Origin: Silene conica
Taxonomy: Eukaryota; Streptophyta; Magnoliopsida; Caryophyllales; Caryophyllaceae
Reading direction: 5' to 3'
NCBI GenBank assembly: GCA_029255685.2
Contig: CM055319.2
Location: 18,875,247-18,939,246 of the forward strand
Length of the DNA stretch: 64,000 nt
Under the pieces are notes generated by a model. The model was not told the DNA's origin. It saw nothing but the letters and a program-made list of their open reading frames with translations, and ran no database searches. A program made the position numbers and the translations under genes. Below, piece after piece: positions 9,016 to 21,176 of this stretch. The stretch's first letter is position 1. The number at the start of each line of letters is the position of its first letter.

Positions 9016-11312
9016 ATGATAAGTAGCAAATGGAAACAGGAGCAACACCCATCCTTCATCAGTTTCATCTTGAGTTTCCTCAGTGCCAACTCTTTCCGGC
9101 TGAATGCTGTCCCCATTGCACCTGTAATCCTCTTTTTTGTCGTGTTATAAGTAAAGTATTCGACCCTTTTTCTATGATTTCTGTCAGGCATTTTTTTTTA
9201 TGGCTAATACCATGTTTCTTTGCAGGATTTCATATTCAATTGCGGAGGTTTGTCGGTGGCATTCATATTTGTAACCTCTTGGGATTGCAACGACACTTCA
9301 CAGATGTATAACAGGTGAAAGTATGTTGATCATTGGTGGTTATTATATTGTTTCCTTGTGGTTGCTTGCTGATTGTAATATTTGTGGATAGGGTACACAA
9401 GGTAAAGGAGCAATTTGCAAGTCTCTATGTTGTTGTCACACTCCCAACCAAAGAGCAAAATGACTCCTTTGTGCAGTCCTACTTCAAGTAAGTTTCTCAT
9501 GAGCTGGGCCACTTATTGCAATCCGACTTTTACCCTTTGTTTGGATGGAATTATTTGGAGGGAAAGGGAGGGGTGTAGTTTCCTTTTGGTTAGCAAAATT
9601 GAGTAGGATGGAAACGGAGGTGAGGGAAAATGGACTCCTCTATCTCCATCCTATATGCCAAAATATGATCCTTAGTTCCTTATATTCTAGGAAAGATTCT
9701 TAAAGAAAATGATATTGCCATTCCCCCTCCTTCTCTTCCCTCCCCCCATCCACCTACTTTCCCTCCCCTCTCTTTGTATTCAAACAAAAGGTTGTGCAGT
9801 TCAGCTCTATGCTCTAAGCAGTAAGATATGCGCTTGTGTTTTTTTTTGTGAAGGAGTGGCTTTGATATTGGGAAGCCAACTTTTGTGCCAGTTCTAGACT
9901 TAGAGATGGGATTTGAGAAGATTGTGAAAATTGCTCATGCTCGTGGTGGTAAGAGCTCAGAGATACAGTTTGATAATGTTATGTCAACTATCAGTTGTTC
10001 CCTCCTTCATTTTGTATGTTCACTGATGAAAAAGTTGCAGTATGTAAGCAGCATGATATCATAACAAGGATGAAAGAAGAGGTTAGTCAAATTATCTATG
10101 CATCAATTTACTTCATTACAATATGAAAAATTCATGATAAGTGGGATGTATCTCTTTTTATCTGAAGAAGAAGCAATCTGTGCAAAGCATGGACGTTTTC
10201 CTCAAGATCATCACATCTATTCCCGGCATAGACTACCATGATGCAAACTCAGTAAGTCACTGACCATCCTGCTTTAGCTCCATCCCGCCCATGCTGTAGC
10301 TTTAGACAGTTGGTGACTTAGTGTAGGTATCAGAAGAGAATTGAAGTTTTCCTTGTCACTCTGCAACATACTAATAGCTTTCTGAATTACTCATTTCCTT
10401 TATAAATAATACAAGTATATTGTTCTATACTTCTATGTGATCGCGAGTTGTCTTAAAGACCTCTTGTTATTCACGAGTTTATCTCCTTGATAGCTGAGGA
10501 ATCCCAAATCTGTACTAGAAAAAACATTAACAGAGGACATGCAAGTGTTTAGCATAATCTCTCACTTTGAAGTTTCTAATAGGAAGATAAAAAGGCTACT
10601 TTTACGCCTTGATCTTCTAACTTATGTGGAAACCAGACATTGGTGCCTGGTGGTAAAGAAATCTCCTTGGATGGAGAAGATTAGTGTTACAGTGGAAGAG
10701 GAACTTCAGGCAGAGAAAAATAAACAGACATGGCATAGGCTTCTGAACTTAAAACTTGATAACTATAGGATCTTTAATCGAGAGCCTACATAGTATCAGG
10801 CGGTTACATTGATTTAATAGCAGGAACTTGGCTTGGCGCGTAGTTTTGCCACAAAGCAAAAAGCATATAGTTCTATTATAGTGGAAAAAAGTTCCATCCT
10901 CAAATTCTGGGCTGGGCAGATAAAGGATCGTCCCACGTTTTATCTGTAGCATGACTAGCATCGTCTTGCTGAGAGGCTAAGATTGAAGGTTTCGGTTCAT
11001 TTAGCGAGCCATCACCTTCTTGCATTCCCGATAACAAATAAAAGACCTATGATCATTTATTATCCTTGCTCTAAGTTTATTCATTCGGTGAATATTTCAG
11101 TTGTAAGACTTGTAACTAGTGATAAACCTTTTAATTTCTAACTGTATATCTTCCTTGTGCAGCTCAATCAAGCTATCGGATCAATTGAAGCAATAGCCAA
11201 AGCATCAAAGGAATATATTTTGGAGAACACCGACCTTTCAGCTGACAAGGCTGAGACTATCTGGAGATACTTTAGGGATCCGAAATTCTACCACAGTCCA
11301 AAAATTAAATGA
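9016..11312 (+). CDS. PTD: PARTING DANCERS-like protein (ERCC1-related), seven exons seen
   Basis: Exons that join in frame with GT-AG borders: 9016-9123, 9226-9314, 9392-9487, 9854-9948, 10041-10081, 10171-10251 and 11163-11312 (TGA), about 219 residues. The middle part has [17 protein letters not shown] and [15 protein letters not shown], an XPF/ERCC1-type core. The end ([20 protein letters not shown] to [21 protein letters not shown]) fits the tandem helix-hairpin-helix of ERCC1. In Arabidopsis, PTD works with SHOC1 in meiotic class I crossover formation. The family name rests on remembered similarity. The ATG at 9016 is the first in-frame Met after an in-frame TGA at 8986; an upstream exon may replace it. 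Exon six could start at 10168. A leader exon may lie near 7090-7271. Confidence 0.68.
9533..9791. mobile_element. Tourist-like MITE in intron 3 of the PTD-like gene
   Basis: The ends CCCTTTGTTTGGAT and ATTCAAACAAAAGG are inverted repeats with one or two mismatches. The interior is purine-rich on the left and pyrimidine-rich on the right, giving a hairpin-like layout. The flanks TTA (left) and TTG (right) are close to the 3-bp duplication of Tourist/Harbinger elements but not identical. Confidence 0.5.
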
Positions 11313-11745
11313 ATAAAATATTCAGAATATAACTCTGAGATGTGTGCAGTCTCTTCTAGGCAAGCTAGCTTGACTACATTGTTCATAGAAACTTAGATAT
11401 TCGGTATCGTCACATAGACTTTCGGAGCTAAAGGTTGCGACTAGGACATTGCATGGACATTTTTGTTTGAACAGAGTTACTACGTACGTATTTTGCTGTT
11501 GTTTGCTAAATGTTACGCTTGGCTCTGTCAATGTTTGTTCAGTATCCTCTATCCGGTCAAGTTGGTGTCAATTGGGTTCATCATGGGTGAAGACTGAAGA
11601 CTGAAGACTGAAGGGTCTGGAACTCCGGATTGAAACATCATTGAGTTAAGCTATTTATCATAGCATTATTGTGTACTCTATCTTCAAGTTTGGTTCGGTA
11701 ATTTTGTAGTTTTTTTTTGTTTTTGTTTTTGAGGGGAAAATAAAA

Positions 11746-14700
11746 TTATATTAAATCAAGTTCCGCCAAGGCGGAAATAGATTGCAGAAACCCCGCGGAC
11801 AAAACAAAAGAAGTTCCAACTGACTCACATAATCTAGCAACTAAATGCGCAACTATATTCCCATTGCGTCTAACATGAGAAACACAATAATAGGCAAACG
11901 AAGCTAGAAACCCACGAATATCATCAAGACAGGCCCATCGGAGAACGATCATGACGGTCATTTCGTAAGGCCGTGACCATCATCAGTGCATCACTCTCCA
12001 ACTGAACATGACTCACCTCTCTTGTGCGCGCTACCTCGAGCCCAAAAATAGCTGCTTACGCCTCAGCCACAGCCACCGTCCATCCCGCCTATACCCTTCT
12101 GCTAGCAAGCCAGAGTATACCGCCATTGCAGTCGCGCGCTACAGCTCCCAAACCCACCAAACCAGACCCCGTAACATAGGCATCAGTATAATCTTCACTA
12201 CACCCAGTGCCGGCCTAGTCCAAACATTCCTTCCCATGACAGCCCTATGATTCTGCAATGGTCTCACCACCACCTCCTGGGCATAATTTTTGTAATCAGA
12301 CACCATCTTAGCGAAACCCGTAATCACAACCTCCGGTAGGGGCAGGGACTCTTTAAACAGCCGCTTGTTTCGAATGGTCCATACAGCCCAAGCAAGCGCA
12401 ACAAATCGTACCCTACTTCCCTCCTCTGCGTTCCTCAACACCCATTCTAATCTTTCCTTACACGCCATCCCATCCGTCACAAAAACCAGATTCCAACACT
12501 CACTCGCTTCCCAGGCACTTCTAGCCCACTCACATTCAAATAGAGTGTGGTTGCTACACTCCTCCTCTTGACAGAAACTGCATATAGGGGATGGGATACA
12601 GTGACGAAAATGAAGATTTTTACGAACAGCGAGAGAATCCGTACACACCCTCCATAAGAAATGAGACATTTTCGGGGGAACCTTCATTTGCCACATTAAA
12701 TTCCACAGCGAGCATCCCGTACCATTATTGGGATCATGGTTATCAAAACGCCCCCTCATTCCCAACCAATAGCCCGATTTAACAGTATACTCACCATTAT
12801 TAGAAGGCCACCAGAACCGAGAGTCATGAGAGTTGTGTTTACTCAACGGAATTTGAAGGAGACGCTCCACATCCGCTGATAACAACACCTCCCTAGCCTT
12901 TTCCACGTTCCAGTATCCCTGCTCCGCATTAATCAACTCCGCCACCTTCATATCTGGGTCAGCTTCAAGATTGAAGGTTGGAACCTTCCCACCACCATCG
13001 CCTGGTAACCAAGCTTCATCCCAGACCCCAATCAGATTCACATCACCCACCCGCCACTGCAAACCCTCCCGCAGCAGGGATTTGGCTCCCCATAAACTCC
13101 TCCACGAAAAACTCGGATCAAAACCTCTCATGGCCTCGAGGATCGAACTATTTTTGAAAAACCTAGACTTCAGAACACGTCCCAACAAAGACTCCGGGTT
13201 AAGCATTATCCGCCACACCTACTTTGCTAACAAAGCCTGATTGAAAACATGCAGATTCCGGAATCCCATCCCACCTATAGACTTTGGTTAACATAATCGT
13301 TCCCAACTCATTCAGTGCATATGCCTTTGAGTCTCGGTTGAACCCCACCAAAAGCGGGCCAACAGAGAATGGATTTCCTCCGTTAAACATTGTGGTATCG
13401 CGAACAAACTCATCATGTAAGTCGGGATCGCTTGGGCCACTGCTTTGATAAGAACCTCCTTCCCTGGTTCAGATAGCAGCCTTTCCTTCCATCCCTGAAG
13501 CTTCTTCCATATCCTCTCCTTAATCGATGCAAAAATCGCTTTCTTAGACTTACCAATGATGGTCGGTAATCCAAGATATTTTCCATGCTTTTCTACCTCA
13601 CTAACCCCCAAGGAATTCTTAATAGTATCCCTCATCTGGCGTCCGACTCTTTTGCTAAAGACAACTTCTGATTTATCATAGTTAATTTTCTGCCCTGATG
13701 CTCTCTTATACTTGTTAATAATGTTAGCTAAAATCGAGCATTCCTCCATGTTGGCTCTTGCAAATAGCATACTGTCGTCCGCGAAAAACAGATGTGAGAT
13801 ACGTGGTGCTTCCCGACAAACACGCATCCCATGGATACGTCCCTGACCAGCCGCTTCCGGAATTAGGAGGGAAAAAACATCTGTACAAATAAGGAAAAGA
13901 TACGGAGAGATAGGGTCGCCCTGTCGTAAACCACGGCTCGGCTGCACCCTGCTCGTGGGTCGCCCATTGATAATAAACATTTGTGGGACCGTCATCGACA
14001 GGCACCGCAGAATTCGAGAAATCCACCCTTCCGAGAAACCCATACGACCCATCACATTCCCAAGAAAGCTCTATTCCACCCTGTCATATGCTTTACTCAA
14101 GTCCAATTTTAACGCAAAATTACCCTTATTCCCTTCCCCACCACGTTTCGTAGCATGAAAAATCTCGAAGGCAATAAGAGCATTATCAGTGATAAACCGT
14201 CCTGGAGTAAAGGCACTTTGATTTTCCAATATGATGGACCCGAGAAAACCCTTCAGCCTATTCGCCATAGTCTTAGAAATAATCTTATAGACTACATTGC
14301 ATAAGCTAATAGGTCTATATTCCGTCACTCTCCACGGGTTACTGCATTTTGGGATAAGCACCACCAAAGTTTTATTCAGTTCCTCAATATTTCCACCCCC
14401 ATCCCACCATTCACAGATATAGCGGCACACGTCATGACCCACAATACTCCAGTACTATTGGTAAAAAAGAGCGTGAAAACCGTCCGGACCCGGAGCTTTG
14501 TTCGGGTGCATTTGAAAAATAGTTTCTTTGATCTCATCCTCACGTAAGGGGCTATCCAACACCGCATTCATTTTTGGGGTAACAACACGTTGAACACAAG
14601 ACAAAACATCGACATCATTCGAGAGGGTACCAGATGTGAAAAGAGTATTGAAATGCTCCCACCACCTCTGCAATCTTCTTCTCCTCTGTATGCCATTTCC

Positions 14701-15806
14701 CCGTACCATCCTCGATCCCTTTAATCGTGTTCTTTTTACGTCTTTGGTTTGCTTTGTGATGAAAATATTTGGTATTTTTGTCCCCGTCACGAAGCTCGCA
14801 TCTCCTTGCTCTAGAGTACCAGTAAGTTTCCTCTTGCATTCGGAGTTCCTCTAATTCCTTAACAAGGACACGGCATCTGTGCAGCATATTAGCACAAGGA
14901 GCCTTCCTCTGTTCCCTTTCAAGCTCCTCTTCCGTATTCCTGATTTTTCGTCTTACATTCCCAAACTTCTCCCGAGCCCAGCTAATCAGTTTCTACGAGC
15001 ACGCCTCCGCCTTTTCGAGAACAGTCCCACCCACCACGCCATCCCAAGCCTCCCCAACCACAACGCCACATTCCCGCTCAAACTTGAAACCTCTTCTACC
15101 TCTATTCCTCACCACTCCCTCGCCCTCATGGATAAGAATAGCACAATGATCAGAGGAGAAAATAGGATAGTGACGAACTTGCGCATTTGGGAACACTTTG
15201 CTCTAACCCAAATTCGCCATAGCACGATCGAGGCGTTCCCGAATAAAAGTCTCATCCCCCCGACCTCTCTGCCAAATGAATTTATTTCCTTGGAAGCCCA
15301 AATCATTTAGAGCACAATCATCCACAGCAGCCCTAAACGCATCCATTTGTCTCTCGCTTCGCCTCACACCACCCTCCTTTTCTTCCTCCTTGAGAATCTC
15401 ATTAAAATCCCTGAAAAAGATTATCGGGACATTAACGCTATTCCCACACAACGTTCTTAACATGTCCCAGGTTTTATATTTGTTGTTTTGCTCAGGATAC
15501 CGCCATCCATAACATATTACCCTCATCCCCAAGAATTTTAACCGCCACATGATTTTTATCGTAAGACAACAACTAGACATTTATATCCTTCCACCAGAAC
15601 CCCAAATCACCAGACCTACCATTACTACCAAGACACAAGCCTGAACTAAATCCACACTTGTTACGAATATTCTCAAGCTCCCTAGCATTAATTTTTGTCT
15701 CCATTATAAAGACAAAATTTAAGCACTCCCTCCAACACCAATCCCGGAGGGTACCAACCGTCAAGGGGTTGCCCAACCCTTGACAGTTCCAACTTAATAT
15801 TTTCAT
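11746..15806 (-). pseudogene. LINE ORF2 remnant: endonuclease, reverse transcriptase, zf-RVT, RNase H
   Basis: The endonuclease starts at 15806 with MKILSWNCQGLGNP and continues to about 15203. It reads FRDFNEIL where the family usually has GDFNEI, so the Gly is lost but the Asp kept. Reverse transcriptase blocks follow: EYRPISLCNVVYKI and FALKLDLSKAYDRVE (14442-14071), then GLRQGDPISPYLF and the catalytic FADDSMLFA (14055-13312). A zf-RVT block lies in 13218-12139 (WQMKVPPKMSHFLWR, CSFCQEEECSNHTLFEC). An RNase H-like tail with HVRRNGNIVAHLVAR is at 11961-11746. These pieces lie in different frames with stops between them. Confidence 0.85.
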
Positions 15807-16033
15807 TGATTTTCGCGGGGTTGATTGTCATCAACCTCCGCTACTTGCACATAAACGCCCGTCACCTCGGACCCCATCTTTGCCTTTTTCCGAACTTCCT
15901 CCATTTCCCCTTGTGCCTCTTCCTCTGCTCCACCCACCCCTTTTCGCTTGCTCTTTCCCCTATGCACGTCCCCAGTATTGACAACTCTCCTCGTGGCCAC
16001 ATCTCCCTCTGATCTCAGGATGGTGCGTTTTAC

Positions 16034-17086
16034 CTATATGATTTTACGTTCCATTTTTTCCCCATCCTTAACACCATCCTCATGCCCCCCACTCTGCCTT
16101 AACAGCCCCTCATCATCAACTACTACCAACTCTCCCCTGTGAACATCATTAACCACCGTCTCCGTATCCGTCACTGATCCTAGTGTGTCCTTCTGTTTCT
16201 CAGTCAAAGAGACCCCCCTGAGCATTTCCACCATCCGACCAAGTTCACGCTCTTCCACCCCACTAGCGATTTCAGGCTTCTCGAAAAGGCGTCTAGCACA
16301 TGATCCCTCCTTTCCCTTATCACCCATCCCAGCCGAGCCTATGCGCCATGGTGACGCTTTCATCTACTCTCTGTACTTTTGCCCTTCCCCTACAAGCCCC
16401 TTCCTTTTACCGCAATCTTTCTCCCCATGCCCCATAATCCCACAGATATAGCAAAACAACGGAAGACTTTCATAGGACACACGAACCCTCCATTTTCCCC
16501 CCTTTAAGGACATAGAAATAGAATCTATGGGTGGCTTACGGACATCAATAATAACTTTTATACGCATAGATCTATTTTATCATCGGATTCACAGAATTAT
16601 TCACCGAAACGTACGTACCAATAGCATTGCCAATGTTACATGCATTCTCCATATTCTGACGTCCCAAAATCAGGAGATCGTAAACACGGGCCCAAATAGG
16701 AAAAAATAAAAAGGGTACCTCTGTCGGTATGGCATCTCCTTCAAGTTCGGCCAAGACAAGTAGGTGACGGTCAAAATGTCACGGTTGTTCCTCCAACACC
16801 CGTCTTTTGTCATCAATATCATCAAACTTGAACGTGACAATCTTCCTGTGCTTCTCCACGATTTCTCCACCACGCCTTTCATCTTCCAAACCGTAGTCAT
16901 GGTATCAATAAGGGCTCTTAAGTTAACATTACGTTCCGTCCAGAGACGTCCCACGACACACAACTGAGTCCCAGCCGACTCATCCTCCTCTCCCGCAAGC
17001 CATTCCAACTCCACAACGTGTTCATCCCCCTTCTCCACGACCAGGCTTTCCCCATCCTTACCACTACTCGATATATTATGCGCCAT
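16034..17086 (-). pseudogene. LINE ORF1 remnant with DUF4283-like and zinc-knuckle parts
   Basis: The ATG is read from 17086-17084 and begins MAHNISSSG. A DUF4283-like RNA-binding region follows (WTERNVNLRALIDTM, then in another frame the FPIWARVYDLL part near 16700). A zinc knuckle CX2CX4HX4C (CYICGIMGHGEKDC) lies near 16430. At least two frameshifts break it. The first 100 or so bases are shared with the short fragments at 25725 and 50661. Confidence 0.75.
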
Positions 17087-17240
17087 CGAAAACACACGTA
17101 AAAGAAGAAGGAAAGAAAAAATGAAAGAAACAATGAAAAAGGCACGAAAAAAGCAAAGAAATGGATTTTTCGTAGCCGACAAAACCTAGAAAGACCTAGG
17201 GGCGCACAAAACCCTCTCAAGGAAACCCTAGAGGGAACAC

Positions 17241-17772
17241 TCACTTTTTACTTCTTTTAATCGTTTAATCGTTTATCTTATACTGTTACATTAATCTGAA
17301 ATTACTTGTTTTAGGAATATTTATATTTTATATTCTTTTTATGTTTATACTGTAATTACTTATTCTCTGGTTTTTATTTATTTTCTAAGATTGCCCATGA
17401 ACAAATTTCTGTCGACTTGACCCAAAACGACCAATATCGTACCAATGTCTAGTTATGGTCATAGTCGCGGCCATGGGATTATTATATGAAGGATTTTGTA
17501 GCCGATGTTAACTAGCTCATCTGCCGGATTAATCTAATAATATCTCCAATCCAAATATTACCTTTGATGTGGTCCGGGGGGAGTAGATTGAATGGACGGT
17601 GGACGGTTGAGACAGTTGTTAGCGCAATTGTTGGCTTTAAGATTGTTTAAAGCGCTTGTTTGTTAGTTGTTGCCGATGTCAGCTACGTTGGCCAGTAGGT
17701 TAGATACAGATTGATGCGAGAACAAGAGTTAGTGTCGTCTATTTTGCAGCTTTTGTTGTTGCTGGAACTATG
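17241..17772. other. Unassigned sequence between LINE and solo LTR
   Basis: No open frame, repeat or recognisable exon was seen. The right flank CTATG is the target duplication of the solo LTR. Confidence 0.4.
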
Positions 17773-18911
17773 TGTTAGGTTCTAATACCTACTTAGTCAT
17801 ACTAATATATATTATCTTATAATAAGTTGATCTTATGCATGCTTAACTAGTGATTATGTCGAGATTAAGGAGGAAGAATGAGCTCCCTTACATTGTTATT
17901 CTCGGCAAGTTTAGGGCACAAATGAAGTCACCTACTTCACTTGTTCTTGAGCTTATTCACACGGATGATCCTCCTTGAACCTTCAAAGAGATGGCCTCCA
18001 AAAGATGAACACCAAGACACACTACTCTCAACTATTTGTATGTTATTGTGCTAGAATCAACACACAAAATCTCTAGATAGTGTAAGGAGGCACACGGTTA
18101 GGGTTAAGAAAAATGAAGCTTATTTTTCTTTCTTTTGTTCTCTCTAAAACAATACCCTAAAATGAAGTGTGAATGAATAGATCTAAGAAGAGGGAACAAA
18201 ACTCTCTTTTGTTCTCTCCTTTGGGACGGCCGAGAGCAAAGGGTAGAGTGCCCAATGGATGGCACCTCTACCTTATGCAATGTCTCCCATGCTTTTCATC
18301 TTATTAATTGCATGTCTTACTTATATTTCCTAATACATCTTATGTAATATTGTATGTTTGTAAGTGTGTGACATATCACACGGTCCTCTAAACCAAACGG
18401 ACCTCATACAACATTAGCTAGGACAACTTTGCATAAGCAATTCGTAGTTTAACTTTTAAACTCTTTATTATAAGTAATCAAACAATTACTTATAATATAT
18501 TTAGTTACTACAACAATTGTAGTTTTAATTAATTCATTCAACAACTTTACGTTTCATAAACATATAAATAATAGTGATGATATTTCGATCACTAAAACAA
18601 TTTATAATCAGATTATAAATTATCTCCTTATTTTATTCATAATCTAGAAATGAACTAACTCGTATCATATACAGTTATTTCAATTATTATTGAGAGAGTT
18701 GTCCTAAAGGTGTGACCTAAAGGGATCAACTGGTCACCACCGTCATTACGACAGTAATGTCAAACTCTAGCAAGCCAATCATTACCGATTAATGTTGACC
18801 AGTTGACTTATGATAAAGAATCATCCCATGAATATTCTTTTATAGAGATTTGTCAATTTAATTAATATAATTGACGTGATCACATTATTGTCGAGGACAC
18901 TTACTCCAACA
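17773..18911. mobile_element. Solo LTR (Copia-like) with 5-bp target duplication
   Basis: The 1,139-bp block starts TGTTAGGTTCTAATACC and ends CACTTACTCCAACA, so it has TG...CA ends. It is flanked on both sides by CTATG (17768-17772 and 18912-18916), a perfect 5-bp duplication. No internal retroelement domains are present, as expected after recombination between two LTRs. The TGTTAG start suggests Copia, but that is not proven. Orientation is uncertain. Confidence 0.85.
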
Positions 18912-18952
18912 CTATGTGGTACAATTAATGAGTTATTGTTTGCCATGCTCAG

Positions 18953-19189
18953 ATATTATATGAAGCAGATGATCTTGAAAAGAGCGCTCGGTCATGGGAC
19001 GATGTACGTCTTGATGCTCTAGCACTCTACCACGTTACATATGACTATGCAATAGAAAAAGGGAATGCTGGATGATGCGGGTTTGCTTGGAAAGTTGCTG
19101 GTTCGGCCTTGTTGAAGTCATTTCTCAATGACCAAAGCGAGGAGCCGGTAATGTGTCTATTGTTCGTTCTTCAGAAGTTAGTCATGTAG
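18953..19189 (+). pseudogene. RNA-dependent RNA polymerase C-terminal exon, nonsense-mutated
   Basis: After an acceptor-like CTCAG the frame reads YEADDLEKSARSWDDVR, LDALALYHVTYDYAIEKGN, then TGA at 19073-19075, then CGFAWKVAGSALLKSF. This resembles the C-terminal block of plant RDR proteins, which make double-stranded RNA for silencing. The TGA falls inside the conserved block, followed by about 37 further codons to TAG at 19187. No upstream RDR exons were recognised. The solo LTR sits about 40 bases to the left, in what would be the preceding intron. It is most likely a pseudogene fragment. Confidence 0.6.
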
Positions 19190-20143
19190 AGTCAAAGTCG
19201 CTAAAACAATGGTCTTCGTATATTTTGTATTATGCAAGTGTCGTTTTCGTCTTGATTTGTACTTAAAAATATGGGCCCTGCTCTCACATAAGGCATGTGT
19301 AGATTGGCATTTTGGTGGTCAGGACTCGGGATGAAGAATTAGAAATTAGTAGTTTTTTCATGCTTGTATAATTGTATCATCTCCAAATTCATGTTTGATG
19401 TTTGTGTAATGTGATCATTGTGATTAGTGACCATGTTTATTTGTACCGGCTCTACTTGGGTTAAGTTGAGTTGAGATTGCAAGTACATAATGACTATATG
19501 TACGAAATATACAAAGTGGTGCTGTGTATCCGAGAATCAAAATTGCTACATTGGATTAAATGATGATTACATTGGATTGAATGATGATTACTTCGTAGTT
19601 CTCAAGGGCTGATTTTGCAATTTCTGTCATAAATAATATAGCATCACAAAAATGACGAGTCCTTTACTCGATTCAAAATGGAAATGCGTCGTAAATTCAA
19701 TTATATCGGACCAATTTTGCAATATTCTGCCGTACATAATATTTAGGTCGGGGACAACAGTCGCCCGACCAAGTATGCTACATTCCGACCCAATACCCGA
19801 GGTAAGTCATCACACTTGCTTTTTGGAGGTCAAAGTTTCCGAACTTTAACCGTAAATATTTATGCCCACTAAAAAAGGGCCGGATAGGATGACTAAATTA
19901 GGCGGTACCAGCCGTACCACCCATGATCAGCTCTAGTCACGATTTTTACTAGTTTAACAAAAAAAAGTAACTTGCATATTTTTTCCAAGGTTGTTGGAAA
20001 AATGGAAAAATATAACTTGCATATTTCGTTGCTTTTCGGACCCGTCAAATAGTGGCTTTATAGTAAGTTACTTTTGTAGTAAGTTACCCTTGGGTATTGT
20101 TACAATAGTTAGTAAGTTACTATTTTGTATAGTAGATAAATAA
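19190..20143. other. Intergenic sequence, minor repeats only
   Basis: A direct repeat of about 24 bp with TTGGATT(A/G)AATGATGATTAC occurs twice near 19550-19595. GTAACTTGCATATT and GTAAGTTAC motifs recur at 19967-20120. No gene was seen. Confidence 0.4.
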
Positions 20144-20145
20144 TA

Positions 20146-20398
20146 CTCCCTCCTACCCAAGATAAATGTCTCGTTCTTCATTTTTCTTTATTCGTCAAAG
20201 TGTCTCATTGTGTACTATTTGGACCGTTTTATTACATTTTTACCCTTCACTATTTATATTTATTATCCACCCACTCACCCCTAACCCAATAGAATACCTT
20301 CTCTCTCCAATTTAAATACCCTTACCCTACCCAAAATACACAATCCATAAATCTTCAACTCACTAGCAAACGGGACACTTATCTCGGGTAGGAGGGAG
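20146..20398. mobile_element. Stowaway MITE with TA target duplication
   Basis: The terminal inverted repeats are CTCCCTCCTACCC(A/G)AGATAA on the left and its complement on the right, over 20 bases with very few mismatches. TA dinucleotides flank at 20144-20145 and 20399-20400. Length is 253 bp, typical of non-autonomous Tc1/mariner-derived Stowaway elements. Confidence 0.9.
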
Positions 20399-20464
20399 TA
20401 TAAAAAGAAAAAAAAAACAAATTTAATAAAAAAGTGGCGTTACTTTTTTCCATTTAGATGGCCA

Positions 20465-20750
20465 TTGTCTTGAGTTGAGTTGAGTTGAGGTACAAAAGTT
20501 CCTCTAAGTTCCTTTCTTCTAAGTTTCTGACGGAACTTAACTCAACTCAACTCAACACTCCACTAAATTTCTGACGGAACTCAAGTTCTGTGCTCCTAGC
20601 ACCCCAACTCAACTCAAGTTGTTCTCAACTCAACTCAAGTTCCTTGCTTCTAAAACCCCAACTCAACTCAACTCAAGTTCTCTGCTTCTAACACACTAAC
20701 TCAACTCAACTCATCTTTCACGTAAGTTTCCGACGGATAACTCAACCCAA
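20465..20750. repeat. CTCAA/TTGAG-rich degenerate repeats with inverted arms
   Basis: GAGTTGAGTTGAGTTGAG at about 20472 is followed by many ACTCAACTCAACTCAA runs at about 20538, 20600, 20625, 20660 and 20698. They alternate with AAGTTC(C/T)(T/C)TGCTTCTAA-type links and TTTC(T/C)GACGGA. The left TTGAG run and the first CTCAA run can pair as an inverted repeat with a loop of about 50 bases. Confidence 0.7.
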
Positions 20751-21176
20751 GTTCTCAATGGAAAAATGAAAAATAAAATGGGGAAAATGAACCGCCAATT
20801 TTAATCGGGGTTTATATGAAAACATAAGATTTAATCTCTGCCATCCATCTTAGATTAAATCAATAGCTCAGAATTACTCTAGACAATAGCTAGTGTTACT
20901 CTAATGAGAGTTACAAGAAATGATTTTAGCCATTTGGAAAAAGTAAAAAAAAAGTAGACGAAAAGCCGCGAAACTTTAGAACACCACATTCTCGACATAA
21001 ACTGATAAACATAGACACGCACCAAGATATCCAGTTTCAAATTTCAAAACCTTGATTTTTTTCAATTCAATCGACTTCTCCTTCTCCTTCCCCTAATTGA
21101 AATGGATAACACAATCACAAATCACAAATGTTGCCGTGACTAGCACTCAACAATCCCATGAAATCAGGAATACAAA

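Larger units (their letters stand above)
11709..17240 (-). mobile_element. L1-type LINE (non-LTR retrotransposon), inactive
   Basis: The element reads on the minus strand. Its 5' end is near 17240 (the sequence GTTCCCTCTAGGGTTT on the minus strand also begins the fragments at 25842 and 50778). Its 3' end is a T-rich run at 11709-11730 on the plus strand, representing the poly-A tail. It holds an ORF1 with a DUF4283-like domain and zinc knuckle, then ORF2 with endonuclease, reverse transcriptase, zf-RVT and RNase H-like parts. Both ORFs are broken many times. I could not find a convincing target-site duplication. Confidence 0.85.

Noticed and set aside
11697..11710. GGTAATTTTGTAG beside the LINE tail, also next to the LINE fragment at 25860
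   Set aside because: It is a 13-base AT-rich match and is not placed as a target duplication on both sides of either element; probably chance.
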